NCBI GenBank assembly: GCA_038131795.1
Contig: JAYPQE010000003.1
Coordinates: 124,001 to 188,000 of the forward strand
Direction of reading: 5' to 3'
DNA: 64,000 nt
Source: Eutrophobius brisbanensis
Lineage (GTDB): Bacteria > Pseudomonadota > Gammaproteobacteria > Eutrophobiales > Eutrophobiaceae
Shown: piece after piece, positions 27,149 to 36,628 of the stretch
Layout of the letters: every line of letters starts with the position of its first letter
Position numbering within the stretch: the first letter of the stretch is position 1
Notes under the pieces: model-generated
Seen by the model: only the letters and a program-made list of their open reading frames with translations
Database searches by the model: none
What the model was told of the DNA's origin: nothing
Translations under genes and position numbers: made by a program

Positions 27149-28423
27149 TTAAACCTGTAATAACAACCTGGCAGGGTCTTCCAGCAGGTCCTTGATTGTC
27201 ACTAGAAACTGTACGGCATCTCGTCCATCTACAATCCTGTGATCATATGAGAGGGCCAGATACATCATTGGCAAAATAACAACTTCACCATTGACTGCCA
27301 TGGGACGTTCCTGGATTTTATGCATCCCCAGAATAGCACTTTGAGGTGGATTTAAAATTGGCGTAGAGACCAGTGACCCAAAGATTCCACCATTTGTTAT
27401 GGTAAAGGTTCCGCCTGTCAGATCATCAATGGTTAACTTCGAGTCGCGGGCCTTTTGACCATATTCCACGATTTTCTTTTCTATGTCAGCAAATGACATA
27501 GTATCCACATCACGTAATATAGGTACCACCAGTCCACGGTCAGAACTTACAGCTATACCAATATCAAAATAGCCGTGGTAGACAATGTCTTTTTCATCTA
27601 TTGATGCATTAATCACAGGAAATTTCTTTAATGCTTCCGTTGCAGCCTTGGTGAAAAATGACATGAATCCCAGCTTTACTCCATGTTGTTTTTCAAACTT
27701 GTCTTTGTATTGGGAACGTAACTCCATAATCGGTTTCATATTGACTTCATTGAATGTCGTGAGGATGGCATTCTCGTGTTGCGCAGCCAGCAGACGCTCA
27801 GCGGTGCGCTGTCTGAGCCGTGTCATTTTCACCCTTTCTTCACTTCTGTCATCCAGGGTTGTCTCTGGTAGTGGCGTGGTTTCAGAGACGTCTGGTGCCG
27901 ATGGTTTTTGAATCTCAGGCTTTTCTGCGTTAGCCTCCTCAGGTGTAGTTTCAGGTTCAGGCTTTTTCGCCTGGGGGTTTTTATCCAGGAAATTCACCAC
28001 ATCTTCCTTGGTAATGCGTCCATCACCGTCCTGGTCAGGTATATCAGCTGCGCTGAGGTCATTTTCCGAAATAAGGTTTCTCACCGCAGGACTGGTCTTG
28101 GGTGTTGCTGAGGGTGTTTCATCAACAGGTAATGATTGCTGTTTGGGTGCTTCTTTTTTTGGTTTTTCAGCGGGCTTACTATCTGTACTGCCATTTTCAA
28201 TCCTGGCAATGACTTCATCACTTTCTACCGTTTCACCATCACCTTTTAAAATTTCGGTGAGTACACCATCACTTAATGCAGCAACTTCCAATGTTACCTT
28301 ATCTGTTTCTATGTCTATCAGGTTGTCCCCTCGTTTGACTTTATCTCCCGCTTTTTTATGCCATTTCATTAATGTTGCTTCTGACACAGATTCAGCCAGA
28401 ACAGGAACTTTTACATCAACCAT
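27149..28423 (-). CDS. sucB: Dihydrolipoamide succinyltransferase (E2 of 2-oxoglutarate dehydrogenase)
   Basis: The E2 core carries succinyl groups from SucA to CoA. The 424-residue protein has one lipoyl domain (lysine in DIETDKVTLEV near residue 43), a Pro/Lys/Glu-rich linker, a peripheral-subunit-binding domain (about 107-147), a second linker and the catalytic domain with the His in YDHRIVDGRDAV near the C-terminus. The binding domain contains an unusual aspartate-rich loop (28001-28036) resembling an EF-hand loop. Gene order sucA-sucB-lpd is standard. Confidence 0.97.
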   Translation of the reverse strand: MVDVKVPVLAESVSEATLMKWHKKAGDKVKRGDNLIDIETDKVTLEVAALSDGVLTEILKGDGETVESDEVIARIENGSTDSKPAEKPKKEAPKQQSLPVDETPSATPKTSPAVRNLISENDLSAADIPDQDGDGRITKEDVVNFLDKNPQAKKPEPETTPEEANAEKPEIQKPSAPDVSETTPLPETTLDDRSEERVKMTRLRQRTAERLLAAQHENAILTTFNEVNMKPIMELRSQYKDKFEKQHGVKLGFMSFFTKAATEALKKFPVINASIDEKDIVYHGYFDIGIAVSSDRGLVVPILRDVDTMSFADIEKKIVEYGQKARDSKLTIDDLTGGTFTITNGGIFGSLVSTPILNPPQSAILGMHKIQERPMAVNGEVVILPMMYLALSYDHRIVDGRDAVQFLVTIKDLLEDPARLLLQV

Positions 28424-28449
28424 TCGTATCTCCTCAGGAGTTATATCGT

Positions 28450-31308
28450 TTAATTTAAGGCACTTTTATGTGTTGTGACTTCCAGTTTGTCCAGCTGCAA
28501 GGCATCTTCTACAAGTTGCTTTTGCTGGGCAAGGTGCAGTTTCATGGATCCAGTTGCTGGTGAAGCAGAATAAAACCTGCCCGCATATCCAAATGTATGG
28601 TTTTCATTTAAACAACCAATCATCGTTCCCCTGGACTGCATATAATACCAGGACCCCTGGTTTTTAGGTTCTTCCTGTACCCAGACAACCTCTCGCAGAT
28701 TTGTATAACTATTAATAATAGACTTCACTTCATCTAAAGGAAATGGGAATAACTGTTCAATTCTGGCAATGGCAATATTAGGAATTTTATTGGTTCTTCT
28801 GGCTTCCAGTAAATCAAAATATATCTTGCCTGAACACATTAATAGACGGGTGACATTTTCTTTATCCAGCTGATCAATTTCGTCGATTACCAGCTGAAAC
28901 TCATTGTTAGTCAGATCTGCTAAAGTGGAAGTCGATAATTTATGTCGCAACAGGCTTTTGGGACTCATGACTATCAGTGGTTTACGATATGGTCGTATTA
29001 CCTGTCTGCGTAACATATGAAACATTTGTGCAGGTGTACTGGGGACACATACCTGAATGTTTTCCCGTGCACATAATTGCAGATACCGCTCAAGTCTTGC
29101 AGATGAATGTTCTGGACCCGCGCCATCGTATCCATGTGGTAATAATACAGTTACACCACAATAACGCCCCCATTTTGCTTCACAGGAGCTTATAAATTGA
29201 TCGAAAACCACCTGGGCACCATTTGCGAAATCACCAAACTGTGCTTCCCAGATGACCAGAGCACGGGGCTCTGAGCTACTATAGCCATATTCAAAACCTA
29301 ATACCGCCTCTTCAGATAATATCGAATTTATTACCAGGAAATTTGCCTGTTCATTACTGATATGTTGCAACGGTAAATAGGTATCGCCGTCTTCCTGGTT
29401 ATGAATGACCGCGTGGCGATGGAAAAATGTTCCTCGGCCGCTATCCTGACCGGAAATTCTGACAGGATGACCGTCGTCCACCAGTGAAGCATAGGCCAGT
29501 GTTTCAGCAAAGCCCCAATCCATAGGCAACTCTCCTGCACCCATTTGCTTACGGGATTCAATTATCTTGTTAACCGTTGGATGCAGTTCGAATGATTCAG
29601 GGACTGTTGTAATTGCTTTTACATAACGCTTCACTTCTTCATCGGAGATCCTGGTTGAGATTGAATCACGCCAGGTTGTACCTTTATATGGAGCGTAATT
29701 AATGAGGTGTGTCATATTAATATTGGTGGCCTTCGGTCCGGCAACAGACTCATTGGAGTCAAGTGAATTAATATAACCATCACTCATTGCACGGACTTCT
29801 TCTTCCGATACCACACCTTCATCAATTAACTGTTTGGCATACAGTTGTCTTACATTTGGATGGCTCCTGATTTTTTTATACATGACCGGTTGCGTGGCCG
29901 CTGGTTCATCGGCCTCACTGTGACCATGCTTGCGATAACAGATCATGTCTATAATGACATCTTTCTTGAATTTCATTCTGAAATCCAGGGCGAGATTGGC
30001 TACGAATACAACCGCTTCGGGATCATCGCCATTGACATGAAAGATTGGTGCCTGGACAAGTTTTGCAACATCGGTGCAATACAAGGTTGAACGTGAATCC
30101 AGCGGATCGCTGGTAGTAAAGCCTATCTGATTATTGACAATTACATGTACCGTGCCACCGGTGGAATAACCTCGGGTTTGTGACAACTGAAATGTTTCCA
30201 TAACGACGCCCTGACCGGCAAAAGCAGCATCACCATGAATAAGAATGGGAAGCACTTGATCCCTTGATTTATCGTCCCTACGGTCCTGTCTTGCCCTTAC
30301 CGACCCCTCTACAACCGGGTCAATAATTTCCAGGTGAGATGGATTAAAAGCCAAAGTGAGGTGCACCGCACCTCCCGCTGTCTGGATATCAGATGAATAA
30401 CCAAGATGATATTTCACATCCCCTGACTGAACATCATCAATATTAATATCGTTTGGTAATTTACCTTCAAACTCACCAAATAACTCACTTGGCATCTTGC
30501 CTATGATATTGATTAGGACATTGAGTCGGCCACGATGTGCCATGCCAATGACAACTTCTTCTACTGAGGAAGCGGTACCGTTTTGGACAATTTCATCCAG
30601 CATTGGAATCAGGCATTCGCCACCTTCCAGAGAAAAGCGCTTTTGGCCTGCATATTTGGTGTGTAAATATTCTTCCAGGGCATTGGCTGCAACTACGCGG
30701 TTTAATATTCGTTTGCGTTTGTCATTTGAAAAACCCGGCTGGGACATAGGTTCTTCCAGTCGCTGCTGTATCCAGCGTTTTTGCTCCGTTTCATTTATGT
30801 GCATATATTCTGCACCAATATTCCCGCAATATGTCTTGCGAATAATATTGATAATCTGCTTTAACGGTATTTCTTTGTCAGCAAATAAAGAACCGGTATT
30901 GAAGGTCTTGTCCATGTCTACCGCAGTAAGGTCATGAAATTCAGGGTCGAGTTCTGGAACAGCTGGCCGGACATACTGGTTAAGTGGATCCAGGTTCGCC
31001 TGTTGATGACCTCTGAAACGATGAGCATTAATCAATTGCAGGACAGAGACCTGTTTTTGATGCTCTGCAGATGTCTCCGGGGCAACTGATCCTGAAACCC
31101 TTTTTTGAGTGGACAGGTTTAGAAATTTTTGACGAATCGCCGAATGAGATCTTTCCTGGATTGGACTGGAATCATTTTCATTTAGTGAATTAAAATATTT
31201 TTGCCATTCATCAGAGACAGAGTCAGGATCGGCGAGATATGACTCATATAAATCTTCGATAAAATCGGCATTGGCGCTATATAACCAGGTTGATAAATTA
31301 TTCTGCAT
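28450..31308 (-). CDS. sucA: 2-oxoglutarate dehydrogenase E1 component SucA
   Basis: SucA is the thiamine-diphosphate-dependent decarboxylase of the TCA cycle complex. The 952-residue protein begins with the short N-terminal segment (LYESYLADPDSVSDEWQKYF) that binds the core. GMAHRGRLNVL near residue 255, GDAAFAGQGVVMETFQLSQ and the ThDP/Mg region VNNQIGFTTS are present. The C-terminal domain includes EEPKNQGSWYYMQ. It heads the leftward operon and is divergent from gltA across about 390 bases. Confidence 0.98.
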   Translation of the reverse strand: MQNNLSTWLYSANADFIEDLYESYLADPDSVSDEWQKYFNSLNENDSSPIQERSHSAIRQKFLNLSTQKRVSGSVAPETSAEHQKQVSVLQLINAHRFRGHQQANLDPLNQYVRPAVPELDPEFHDLTAVDMDKTFNTGSLFADKEIPLKQIINIIRKTYCGNIGAEYMHINETEQKRWIQQRLEEPMSQPGFSNDKRKRILNRVVAANALEEYLHTKYAGQKRFSLEGGECLIPMLDEIVQNGTASSVEEVVIGMAHRGRLNVLINIIGKMPSELFGEFEGKLPNDINIDDVQSGDVKYHLGYSSDIQTAGGAVHLTLAFNPSHLEIIDPVVEGSVRARQDRRDDKSRDQVLPILIHGDAAFAGQGVVMETFQLSQTRGYSTGGTVHVIVNNQIGFTTSDPLDSRSTLYCTDVAKLVQAPIFHVNGDDPEAVVFVANLALDFRMKFKKDVIIDMICYRKHGHSEADEPAATQPVMYKKIRSHPNVRQLYAKQLIDEGVVSEEEVRAMSDGYINSLDSNESVAGPKATNINMTHLINYAPYKGTTWRDSISTRISDEEVKRYVKAITTVPESFELHPTVNKIIESRKQMGAGELPMDWGFAETLAYASLVDDGHPVRISGQDSGRGTFFHRHAVIHNQEDGDTYLPLQHISNEQANFLVINSILSEEAVLGFEYGYSSSEPRALVIWEAQFGDFANGAQVVFDQFISSCEAKWGRYCGVTVLLPHGYDGAGPEHSSARLERYLQLCARENIQVCVPSTPAQMFHMLRRQVIRPYRKPLIVMSPKSLLRHKLSTSTLADLTNNEFQLVIDEIDQLDKENVTRLLMCSGKIYFDLLEARRTNKIPNIAIARIEQLFPFPLDEVKSIINSYTNLREVVWVQEEPKNQGSWYYMQSRGTMIGCLNENHTFGYAGRFYSASPATGSMKLHLAQQKQLVEDALQLDKLEVTTHKSALN

Positions 31309-31698
31309 TTTAATTACATATCCGACTGGAAAAACAAGTACAATTAAGTTGTTAATTTTCCCTATTTAGTTAGAATTCTCAAGGAGTAATTGGCATTATT
31401 TTAAGTAACTTGACGTAAGTTTGATACAAGTTTCCAAGATTAAGGACCAATCTCAATATACAGGCGCTTATACCACGGGCGTAGCACGATGAGTATGGTA
31501 TAGTCGTGGCGCCTCGCACTGACATTTTAAGTCACTAGCTCGGGGCATGGTGTATATTGGGTATGGTTCTAGACACAAATCCAAAAAAAGCAGGCATAAT
31601 ATGCCCTCTATTCAGGCTGGTCCAGTAGCGGCCATGACTGAGTGGGCAGGATTATCCAGAAAAACAAGAATAATATGAAAGCCGAGGGAGGCGTATTA
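31309..31698. other. Intergenic region between divergent sucA and gltA
   Basis: This 390-base gap separates two divergent TCA-cycle operons and must hold both promoters. No ORF of note, no tRNA and no repeat of other window sequences is visible. It contains an imperfect hairpin at 31462-31514 (listed separately) and a CATAAT box at 31595-31600 with a weak TAGACA 19 bases upstream that could serve gltA. A short palindrome GCATAATATGC overlaps this box. Confidence 0.6.
31462..31514. other. Imperfect long hairpin in the sucA-gltA gap
   Basis: AGGCGC (31462-31467) plus TTATACCA (31468-31475) can pair with TGGTATAG (31496-31503) and GCGCCT (31509-31514), leaving a five-base bulge TCGTG on the right arm and a 20-base loop. 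It is not followed by a T-run, so it is not a standard terminator. It could be an operator, a leader structure or a remnant of a repeat. Confidence 0.45.
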
Positions 31699-32991
31699 AT
31701 GGCTGAATCAGTGACAATTATTGATAATCGGACGGGAAAACAAATCGAGTGTCCGGTGTTGTCAGGTAAATACGGGGCACCAGTAATAGACACCAGTGCA
31801 CTATACAGGGAATTAGGTGTTTTTACCCTGGATCCGGGCTTTGGAACTACAGCTAGTTGTAAAAGCTCAGTCACCTACCTGGATGGAGATGAAGGGGTCT
31901 TGTTGCACCGAGGATATCCTATTGAACAATTGGCTGAACATAGTACCTTTACTGAAGTCTGTTACCTGCTGCTCAATGGTGACCTGCCAAACCTCAAACA
32001 AAAGGCAGATTTTGAGCACGACCTGAAGATGCATAGCATGACCCATGAGCACTTGACCAGGTTTTATAATGGTTACCGCCCAGATGCCCATCCCATGTCC
32101 ATTTTATCCGGTGTTTTTGCGGCAATCGCATCGTATTACCATGACGCAACCGATATTCGTAATCCCGAACACCGGATGATGACCGCGAAGCGGGTAATTG
32201 GAAAAATTCCAAATGTGGCAGCCAAATGTTACCGGTATGCCTCGGGTTTACCCTTTGTCTACCCGGATAACTCCCGGGACTATGTCGAAAACTTTATGTA
32301 TATGATGTTTTCCTGGCCTTCCGAAGAATACAAACCCAGCCCGGTTGCGCTGAGGGCGCTTGACTTGCTGTTTATTTTGCATGCAGATCACGAACAAAAT
32401 GCCAGCACGTCTGCAGTTCGGTTGACTGCAAGTGCAGAGGCCAATCCCTTTGCCTGTATTGCTGCCGGGATATGTACTTTATGGGGCAAGGCCCATGGTG
32501 GCGCAAATGAGGCAGTCATTAATATGCTGACAGAAATTGGTAGTCCGGAAAACATTCCAAAATTTATTGCCAAGGCCAAGGACAAGGAAGACCCATTCAG
32601 GCTGATGGGATTTGGTCACAGGGTATATAAAAATTACGACCCCCGTGCCAGAATCATCCAGCAGGCAGTGCATGACCTGATGGATGAAATGAATCTCAAT
32701 CAACCCTTATTTGAGATCGCAAAGGAACTGGAGAAAATTGCACTGAATGACGAATATTTTATTGAAAGAAAGCTCTATCCAAATGTAGATTTTTATTCCG
32801 GTCTGATTTATCAGGCATTAAGAATTCCCACTGAAATGTTTACGGTCATGTTTGCATTGGCCAGAAGCGCTGGCTGGATTGCGCAATGGATGGAATTAAT
32901 GGAAGACCCTGATTTTCGAATTGGTCGTCCACGACAGCTCTACATTGGTCAGGATAAACGGGATTATGTCCCTATTAACGACAGAAAATAA
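31699..32991 (+). CDS. gltA: Citrate synthase GltA
   Basis: GltA condenses oxaloacetate and acetyl-CoA. The 430-residue product from ATG 31699 has the catalytic His motifs WGKAHGGANEAV and FGHRVYKNYDPRA and the distal Asp region (LYPNVDFYSGL) of the hexameric type II, NADH-regulated bacterial enzymes. I chose ATG 31699 (MAESVTII) because GGGAGG at 31686-31691 is placed correctly and family proteins start there; an upstream ATG at 31642 is in frame but has no ribosome site. mdh follows after 25 bases and is probably co-transcribed. Confidence 0.97.
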   Translation: MAESVTIIDNRTGKQIECPVLSGKYGAPVIDTSALYRELGVFTLDPGFGTTASCKSSVTYLDGDEGVLLHRGYPIEQLAEHSTFTEVCYLLLNGDLPNLKQKADFEHDLKMHSMTHEHLTRFYNGYRPDAHPMSILSGVFAAIASYYHDATDIRNPEHRMMTAKRVIGKIPNVAAKCYRYASGLPFVYPDNSRDYVENFMYMMFSWPSEEYKPSPVALRALDLLFILHADHEQNASTSAVRLTASAEANPFACIAAGICTLWGKAHGGANEAVINMLTEIGSPENIPKFIAKAKDKEDPFRLMGFGHRVYKNYDPRARIIQQAVHDLMDEMNLNQPLFEIAKELEKIALNDEYFIERKLYPNVDFYSGLIYQALRIPTEMFTVMFALARSAGWIAQWMELMEDPDFRIGRPRQLYIGQDKRDYVPINDRK

Positions 32992-33016
32992 TATTTAATT
33001 CAAGGAGATGGTAAGA

Positions 33017-33994
33017 ATGAAATCACCGGTAAGAATTGCAGTAACAGGTGCTGCAGGACAGATAGGATACGCTTTATTATTCAGAATAGCCGCAGGAGAA
33101 ATGCTGGGAGAAGACCAACCAGTCATTCTACAGTTGCTGGAAGTAACACCAGCAATGAAGTCCCTGGAAGGGGTGGTTATGGAACTGGATGATTGCGCAT
33201 TTTCAACCCTTGCCGGCATAGAGATTAGCGATGATACAAATGTTGCATTTAAGGATGCGGATTATGCCTTCCTGGTTGGTGCCAGACCCAGAGGGCCAGG
33301 CATGGAACGAAATGACCTGCTTCAGGCAAATGCCGCCATCTTCAGTGCCCAGGGTAAGGCCCTGAACGATAATGCCAGTCGTAATGTGAAAATCCTTGTG
33401 GTGGGTAATCCGGCCAATACCAATGCGCTGATAACCTTGAAAAATGCACCGGATTTAAACCCGGCAAATATTACTGCAATGATGCGTCTGGATCACAATC
33501 GTGCATTGGCACAACTGGCTACGAAAACGGGTGTAACCGTGTCAGATATCCAGAATTTATGCGTTTGGGGGAATCATTCCACCACACAATATCCTGATCT
33601 GCACCATGCCACTGTGGCGGGTAAGCCAGCAATGGAGTTAATTGATCAGCAATGGTATGAAAATGATTACATCCCAACCGTTGCCAAGCGTGGTGCCGCA
33701 ATTATCGATGCGAGAGGGGCCTCCAGTGCCGCATCAGCAGCAAATGCAGCATTGGAACATATGCGCGATTGGGTCAACGGTTCCAATGGTCAGTGGTTGA
33801 GCATGGGAATACCCAGTACCGGCGCCTATGGTATCCCTGAAGGGCTTATTTTCTCTTTTCCTGTTGAGTGTAGCGGTGGGGAGTACACCATTGTGGAAGG
33901 CCTGGATATAAACGAATTTAGTCAGGCCAGGTTAGACGCAACCAGGAAAGAACTTGAAGAGGAAAGGGATGCCGTCGCCGATTTAATCAGCTAA
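33017..33994 (+). CDS. mdh: Malate dehydrogenase (NAD)
   Basis: Mdh interconverts malate and oxaloacetate. It belongs to the ~327-residue class resembling cytosolic MDH: cofactor loop VTGAAGQIGYALLFRIA, GARPRGPGMERNDLL, MMRLDHNRA and the catalytic His in WGNHSTTQYPD near residue 186. I use the ATG at 33017 because AAGGAG at 33002-33007 touches the earlier ATG (33008) but is nine bases from this one. It forms a gltA-mdh pair opposite sucAB-lpd. Confidence 0.96.
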   Translation: MKSPVRIAVTGAAGQIGYALLFRIAAGEMLGEDQPVILQLLEVTPAMKSLEGVVMELDDCAFSTLAGIEISDDTNVAFKDADYAFLVGARPRGPGMERNDLLQANAAIFSAQGKALNDNASRNVKILVVGNPANTNALITLKNAPDLNPANITAMMRLDHNRALAQLATKTGVTVSDIQNLCVWGNHSTTQYPDLHHATVAGKPAMELIDQQWYENDYIPTVAKRGAAIIDARGASSAASAANAALEHMRDWVNGSNGQWLSMGIPSTGAYGIPEGLIFSFPVECSGGEYTIVEGLDINEFSQARLDATRKELEEERDAVADLIS

Positions 33995-34021
33995 ACCTCT
34001 CAGAAGCAGGCATACGATAGA

Positions 34022-34537
34022 ATGAGGACAGATTTTTCACATTCAAACATTGATGCTGATGGCTTCAGGGCAAATGTAGGCATCATCCTGACAAATGAAG
34101 CAGGAAAATTATTCTGGGCTAAGCGTATTGGAATGGATGCCTGGCAGTTCCCCCAGGGCGGGATTCGGCCAAAAGAACATTCTGAGGTCGCTATGTACCG
34201 TGAATTAAAGGAAGAAATAGGCCTGTTACCTGAACATGTGGAAATCATTGGCTATACGCGCAAATGGCTAAGGTATCGTCTGCCACAGAAATACATTCGC
34301 AGGCATTCAAAGCCATTATGTCGTGGACAGAAGCAACGTTGGTATTTGCTAAAGTTTGTAGGCTCGGAAAACGCGGTGAGACTGGATGGAAGTGATACCC
34401 CCGAATTCGATCATTGGCGTTGGGTAAATTACTGGGATCCAGTATCTGAAGTCATTTCATTCAAACGAAAAGTATATAAGCAGGCTTTGCGGGAATTTGA
34501 GCAAACATTGCTTAAAAATGGAATTCAGGTTTCCTAG
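34022..34537 (+). CDS. rppH: RNA pyrophosphohydrolase RppH (Nudix)
   Basis: RppH removes pyrophosphate from 5'-triphosphate mRNA ends and so starts decay. The 171-residue protein has the Nudix box spread over residues 41-63: GGIRPKE, then REL-EEIGL, with all expected Glu residues. DAWQFPQGG before it and KQRWYLLKF, FDHWRWVNYW after it are RppH features. The gene lies 27 bases after mdh on the same strand. Confidence 0.96.
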   Translation: MRTDFSHSNIDADGFRANVGIILTNEAGKLFWAKRIGMDAWQFPQGGIRPKEHSEVAMYRELKEEIGLLPEHVEIIGYTRKWLRYRLPQKYIRRHSKPLCRGQKQRWYLLKFVGSENAVRLDGSDTPEFDHWRWVNYWDPVSEVISFKRKVYKQALREFEQTLLKNGIQVS

Positions 34538-34624
34538 CCTTATGCTGAAAATTCCCAAACATGATTGTAGCCCCCCATGGCCGTAGTTAAGATGGTGGTG
34601 TGATTCCTTGTGTGGAGATAAAAA

Positions 34625-35161
34625 CTGCAACAATCATTCGCAAAACTTCTAATACCAGTAGCCAAAGAATACTTTAATATTTGCCTGTTTAGAAAGCGGC
34701 CACAAGATCTTCCTGCTGCCAGTGAATTACTCTGGGCATCAGTTGTGATTTATACGATTTTGAGCGCCGTCATGGCATACCCATCTGCTTCAGGATGGAA
34801 GGCGATGGCTTCTGGGCTGGTGGAAACAACGATACTGCTTACAATCACATATTTATTTCTGTACCTGAGAAGTGTCCCCAATCGTTGGTTACAGGTGAGT
34901 ACTGCTTTGGCAGGCACAGGTATTATTTTTAGTAGTATTGTCGTGCCATTGTACTACCTTAGAGTTTACGCAAATATAGGTCCATCACCACAGGACCTGA
35001 TCATGACTGTTATTATTTTTATCTGGTTCTGGAATATTGCTGTTATGAGTTATATTCTCAAAAACGCCTTCTCCTCATCATATCTGCTGGCGGCAACGGC
35101 TTCGGTTGCCTATGTGGCAATCATTATGACGGTCCTACAGCAACTGTTTCCCATTTCCTGA
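34625..35161 (+). CDS. Conserved inner-membrane protein upstream of mpl, probable CTG start
   Basis: The conventional start would be GTG 34745 (138 residues), but the open frame continues upstream to a stop at 34619-34621. The extra segment reads as protein, including FRKRPQDLPAASELL, which I recall as a PQDLP motif of a small gammaproteobacterial membrane-protein family. The only well-placed start is CTG at 34625, seven bases after GGAG (34614-34617), giving 178 residues with four or five membrane spans. A second PQDL motif occurs before the fourth span. A small deletion upstream is the alternative explanation. It ends five bases before mpl. Function unknown. Confidence 0.7.
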   Translation: MQQSFAKLLIPVAKEYFNICLFRKRPQDLPAASELLWASVVIYTILSAVMAYPSASGWKAMASGLVETTILLTITYLFLYLRSVPNRWLQVSTALAGTGIIFSSIVVPLYYLRVYANIGPSPQDLIMTVIIFIWFWNIAVMSYILKNAFSSSYLLAATASVAYVAIIMTVLQQLFPIS

Positions 35162-35166
35162 CAACG

Positions 35167-36525
35167 ATGAATATTCACATTCTGGGAATCTGCGGAACAT
35201 TTATGGGAGGATTGGCCATCCTGGCCAGGGAGTTGGGCCATGATGTCTCCGGGACAGATGCAAATGTTTATCCTCCCATGAGTGATTTTCTACGGCAGCA
35301 TGGGATTAAAATACATGAGGGCTATGACACGGCACCGCTGGGTGATGCGATTGACCTTGTTATCATCGGTAATACCCTGTCCCGAGGCAATCCGGCGGTG
35401 GAATATGTTTTGAATAAACGGATCCCTTATCGTTCGGGGCCTCAATGGCTCTCTGAAAATGTCCTCCAGCAACGACAGGTTATTGCCATTGCCGGTACCC
35501 ATGGTAAGACCACGACTACCAGTATGGCGGCATGGGTACTGGAGCAGGCCGGCCTCTCCCCTGGATTTTTAATCGGTGGTGTGGCAGAAAATTTTGGGAC
35601 CACGGCAAGGTTAGGGGAATCTAACTATTTTGTGATTGAGGCGGATGAATATGACACTGCCTTTTTTGATAAACGCTCCAAATTTATTCATTATTCCCCG
35701 ACTATTCTGATAATCAATAATATTGAATTCGATCATGCAGATATATTCGGCAATATAGGGGATATTATACTTGAATTCCGTCGATTAATCGCTATTATTC
35801 CAGGTAATGGAACTATAGTTTATCGTGAAGATGATGCGAATATCGCCGAACTACTTCGAAATGGCTGCTGGAGTCAGACACAAGCCTTTGCTGGGGTGAG
35901 CGCAAACTGGTCATATGTGGTCAAGCAACCAGACTATTCAGCATTTGAGATTATTCATGACCATGGGCGTGATGCCCTGCAGTGGGACCTCTTAGGAGAA
36001 CATAACGCTTCAAATGCCCTGGCAGTGGCAGTTATGGGCGATCAGATAGGGATTGAGGTGGCGGATACCATCCGGGCGCTTCAGTCCTTTAAGAGTGTTA
36101 AACGGCGACTCGAAGTGCTGGGGGAAGTTGGCGGTATAAGGGTATATGATGATTTTGCCCATCATCCTACTGCTATTATCGCCACCCTGGCTGCATTGCG
36201 TGCCCATGTGGGGGATCGACGCATCATCGCCGTATTTGAGCCCCGTTCCAATACCATGAAGCTGGGAGTACATAGTGCCACTCTGGGGCAGGCCTTTAGT
36301 GACGCAGACCTGGTCTTTGCCTTTCAACCAGACGGTTTAAACTGGGACCTGGCCGAGACTTTTACCCCGTTTCACGGTCGTCATGAAATACATACCTCAG
36401 TCACCGATATTGTCTCGGCGTTACAAAAGGAGCTGTGTCCTGGTGATCATGTCGTCATCATGAGTAATGGAGGATTCGGCGGTATTCATCAATTATTACT
36501 AGATGCCTTAAAACTCAGGACATAA
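35167..36525 (+). CDS. mpl: UDP-MurNAc:L-Ala-gamma-D-Glu-meso-DAP ligase Mpl
   Basis: Mpl reattaches recycled murein tripeptide to UDP-N-acetylmuramic acid in peptidoglycan recycling. The 452-residue protein begins MNIHILGICGTFMGGLA, a start specific to Mpl among Mur ligases. The P-loop is AGTHGKTTTTSMAAW near residue 112; EADEYDTAFFDKRSKF and NNIEFDHADIF follow, then the C-terminal motif VYDDFAHHPTAI. All ligase motifs look intact. Confidence 0.97.
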   Translation: MNIHILGICGTFMGGLAILARELGHDVSGTDANVYPPMSDFLRQHGIKIHEGYDTAPLGDAIDLVIIGNTLSRGNPAVEYVLNKRIPYRSGPQWLSENVLQQRQVIAIAGTHGKTTTTSMAAWVLEQAGLSPGFLIGGVAENFGTTARLGESNYFVIEADEYDTAFFDKRSKFIHYSPTILIINNIEFDHADIFGNIGDIILEFRRLIAIIPGNGTIVYREDDANIAELLRNGCWSQTQAFAGVSANWSYVVKQPDYSAFEIIHDHGRDALQWDLLGEHNASNALAVAVMGDQIGIEVADTIRALQSFKSVKRRLEVLGEVGGIRVYDDFAHHPTAIIATLAALRAHVGDRRIIAVFEPRSNTMKLGVHSATLGQAFSDADLVFAFQPDGLNWDLAETFTPFHGRHEIHTSVTDIVSALQKELCPGDHVVIMSNGGFGGIHQLLLDALKLRT

Positions 36526-36628
36526 TGATGGAAATATCGTTCAATTCGTCATACACACGTCATTATTCTATTTTTACTTAATCATGTGAGACAATTATTT
36601 CTGATACAGGAAATGATTAGTCGTCGTT

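Noticed and set aside
31642..31698. Upstream ATG at 31642 as gltA start
   Set aside because: It has no ribosome site and adds 19 residues absent from citrate synthases, while ATG 31699 has GGGAGG at the right distance.
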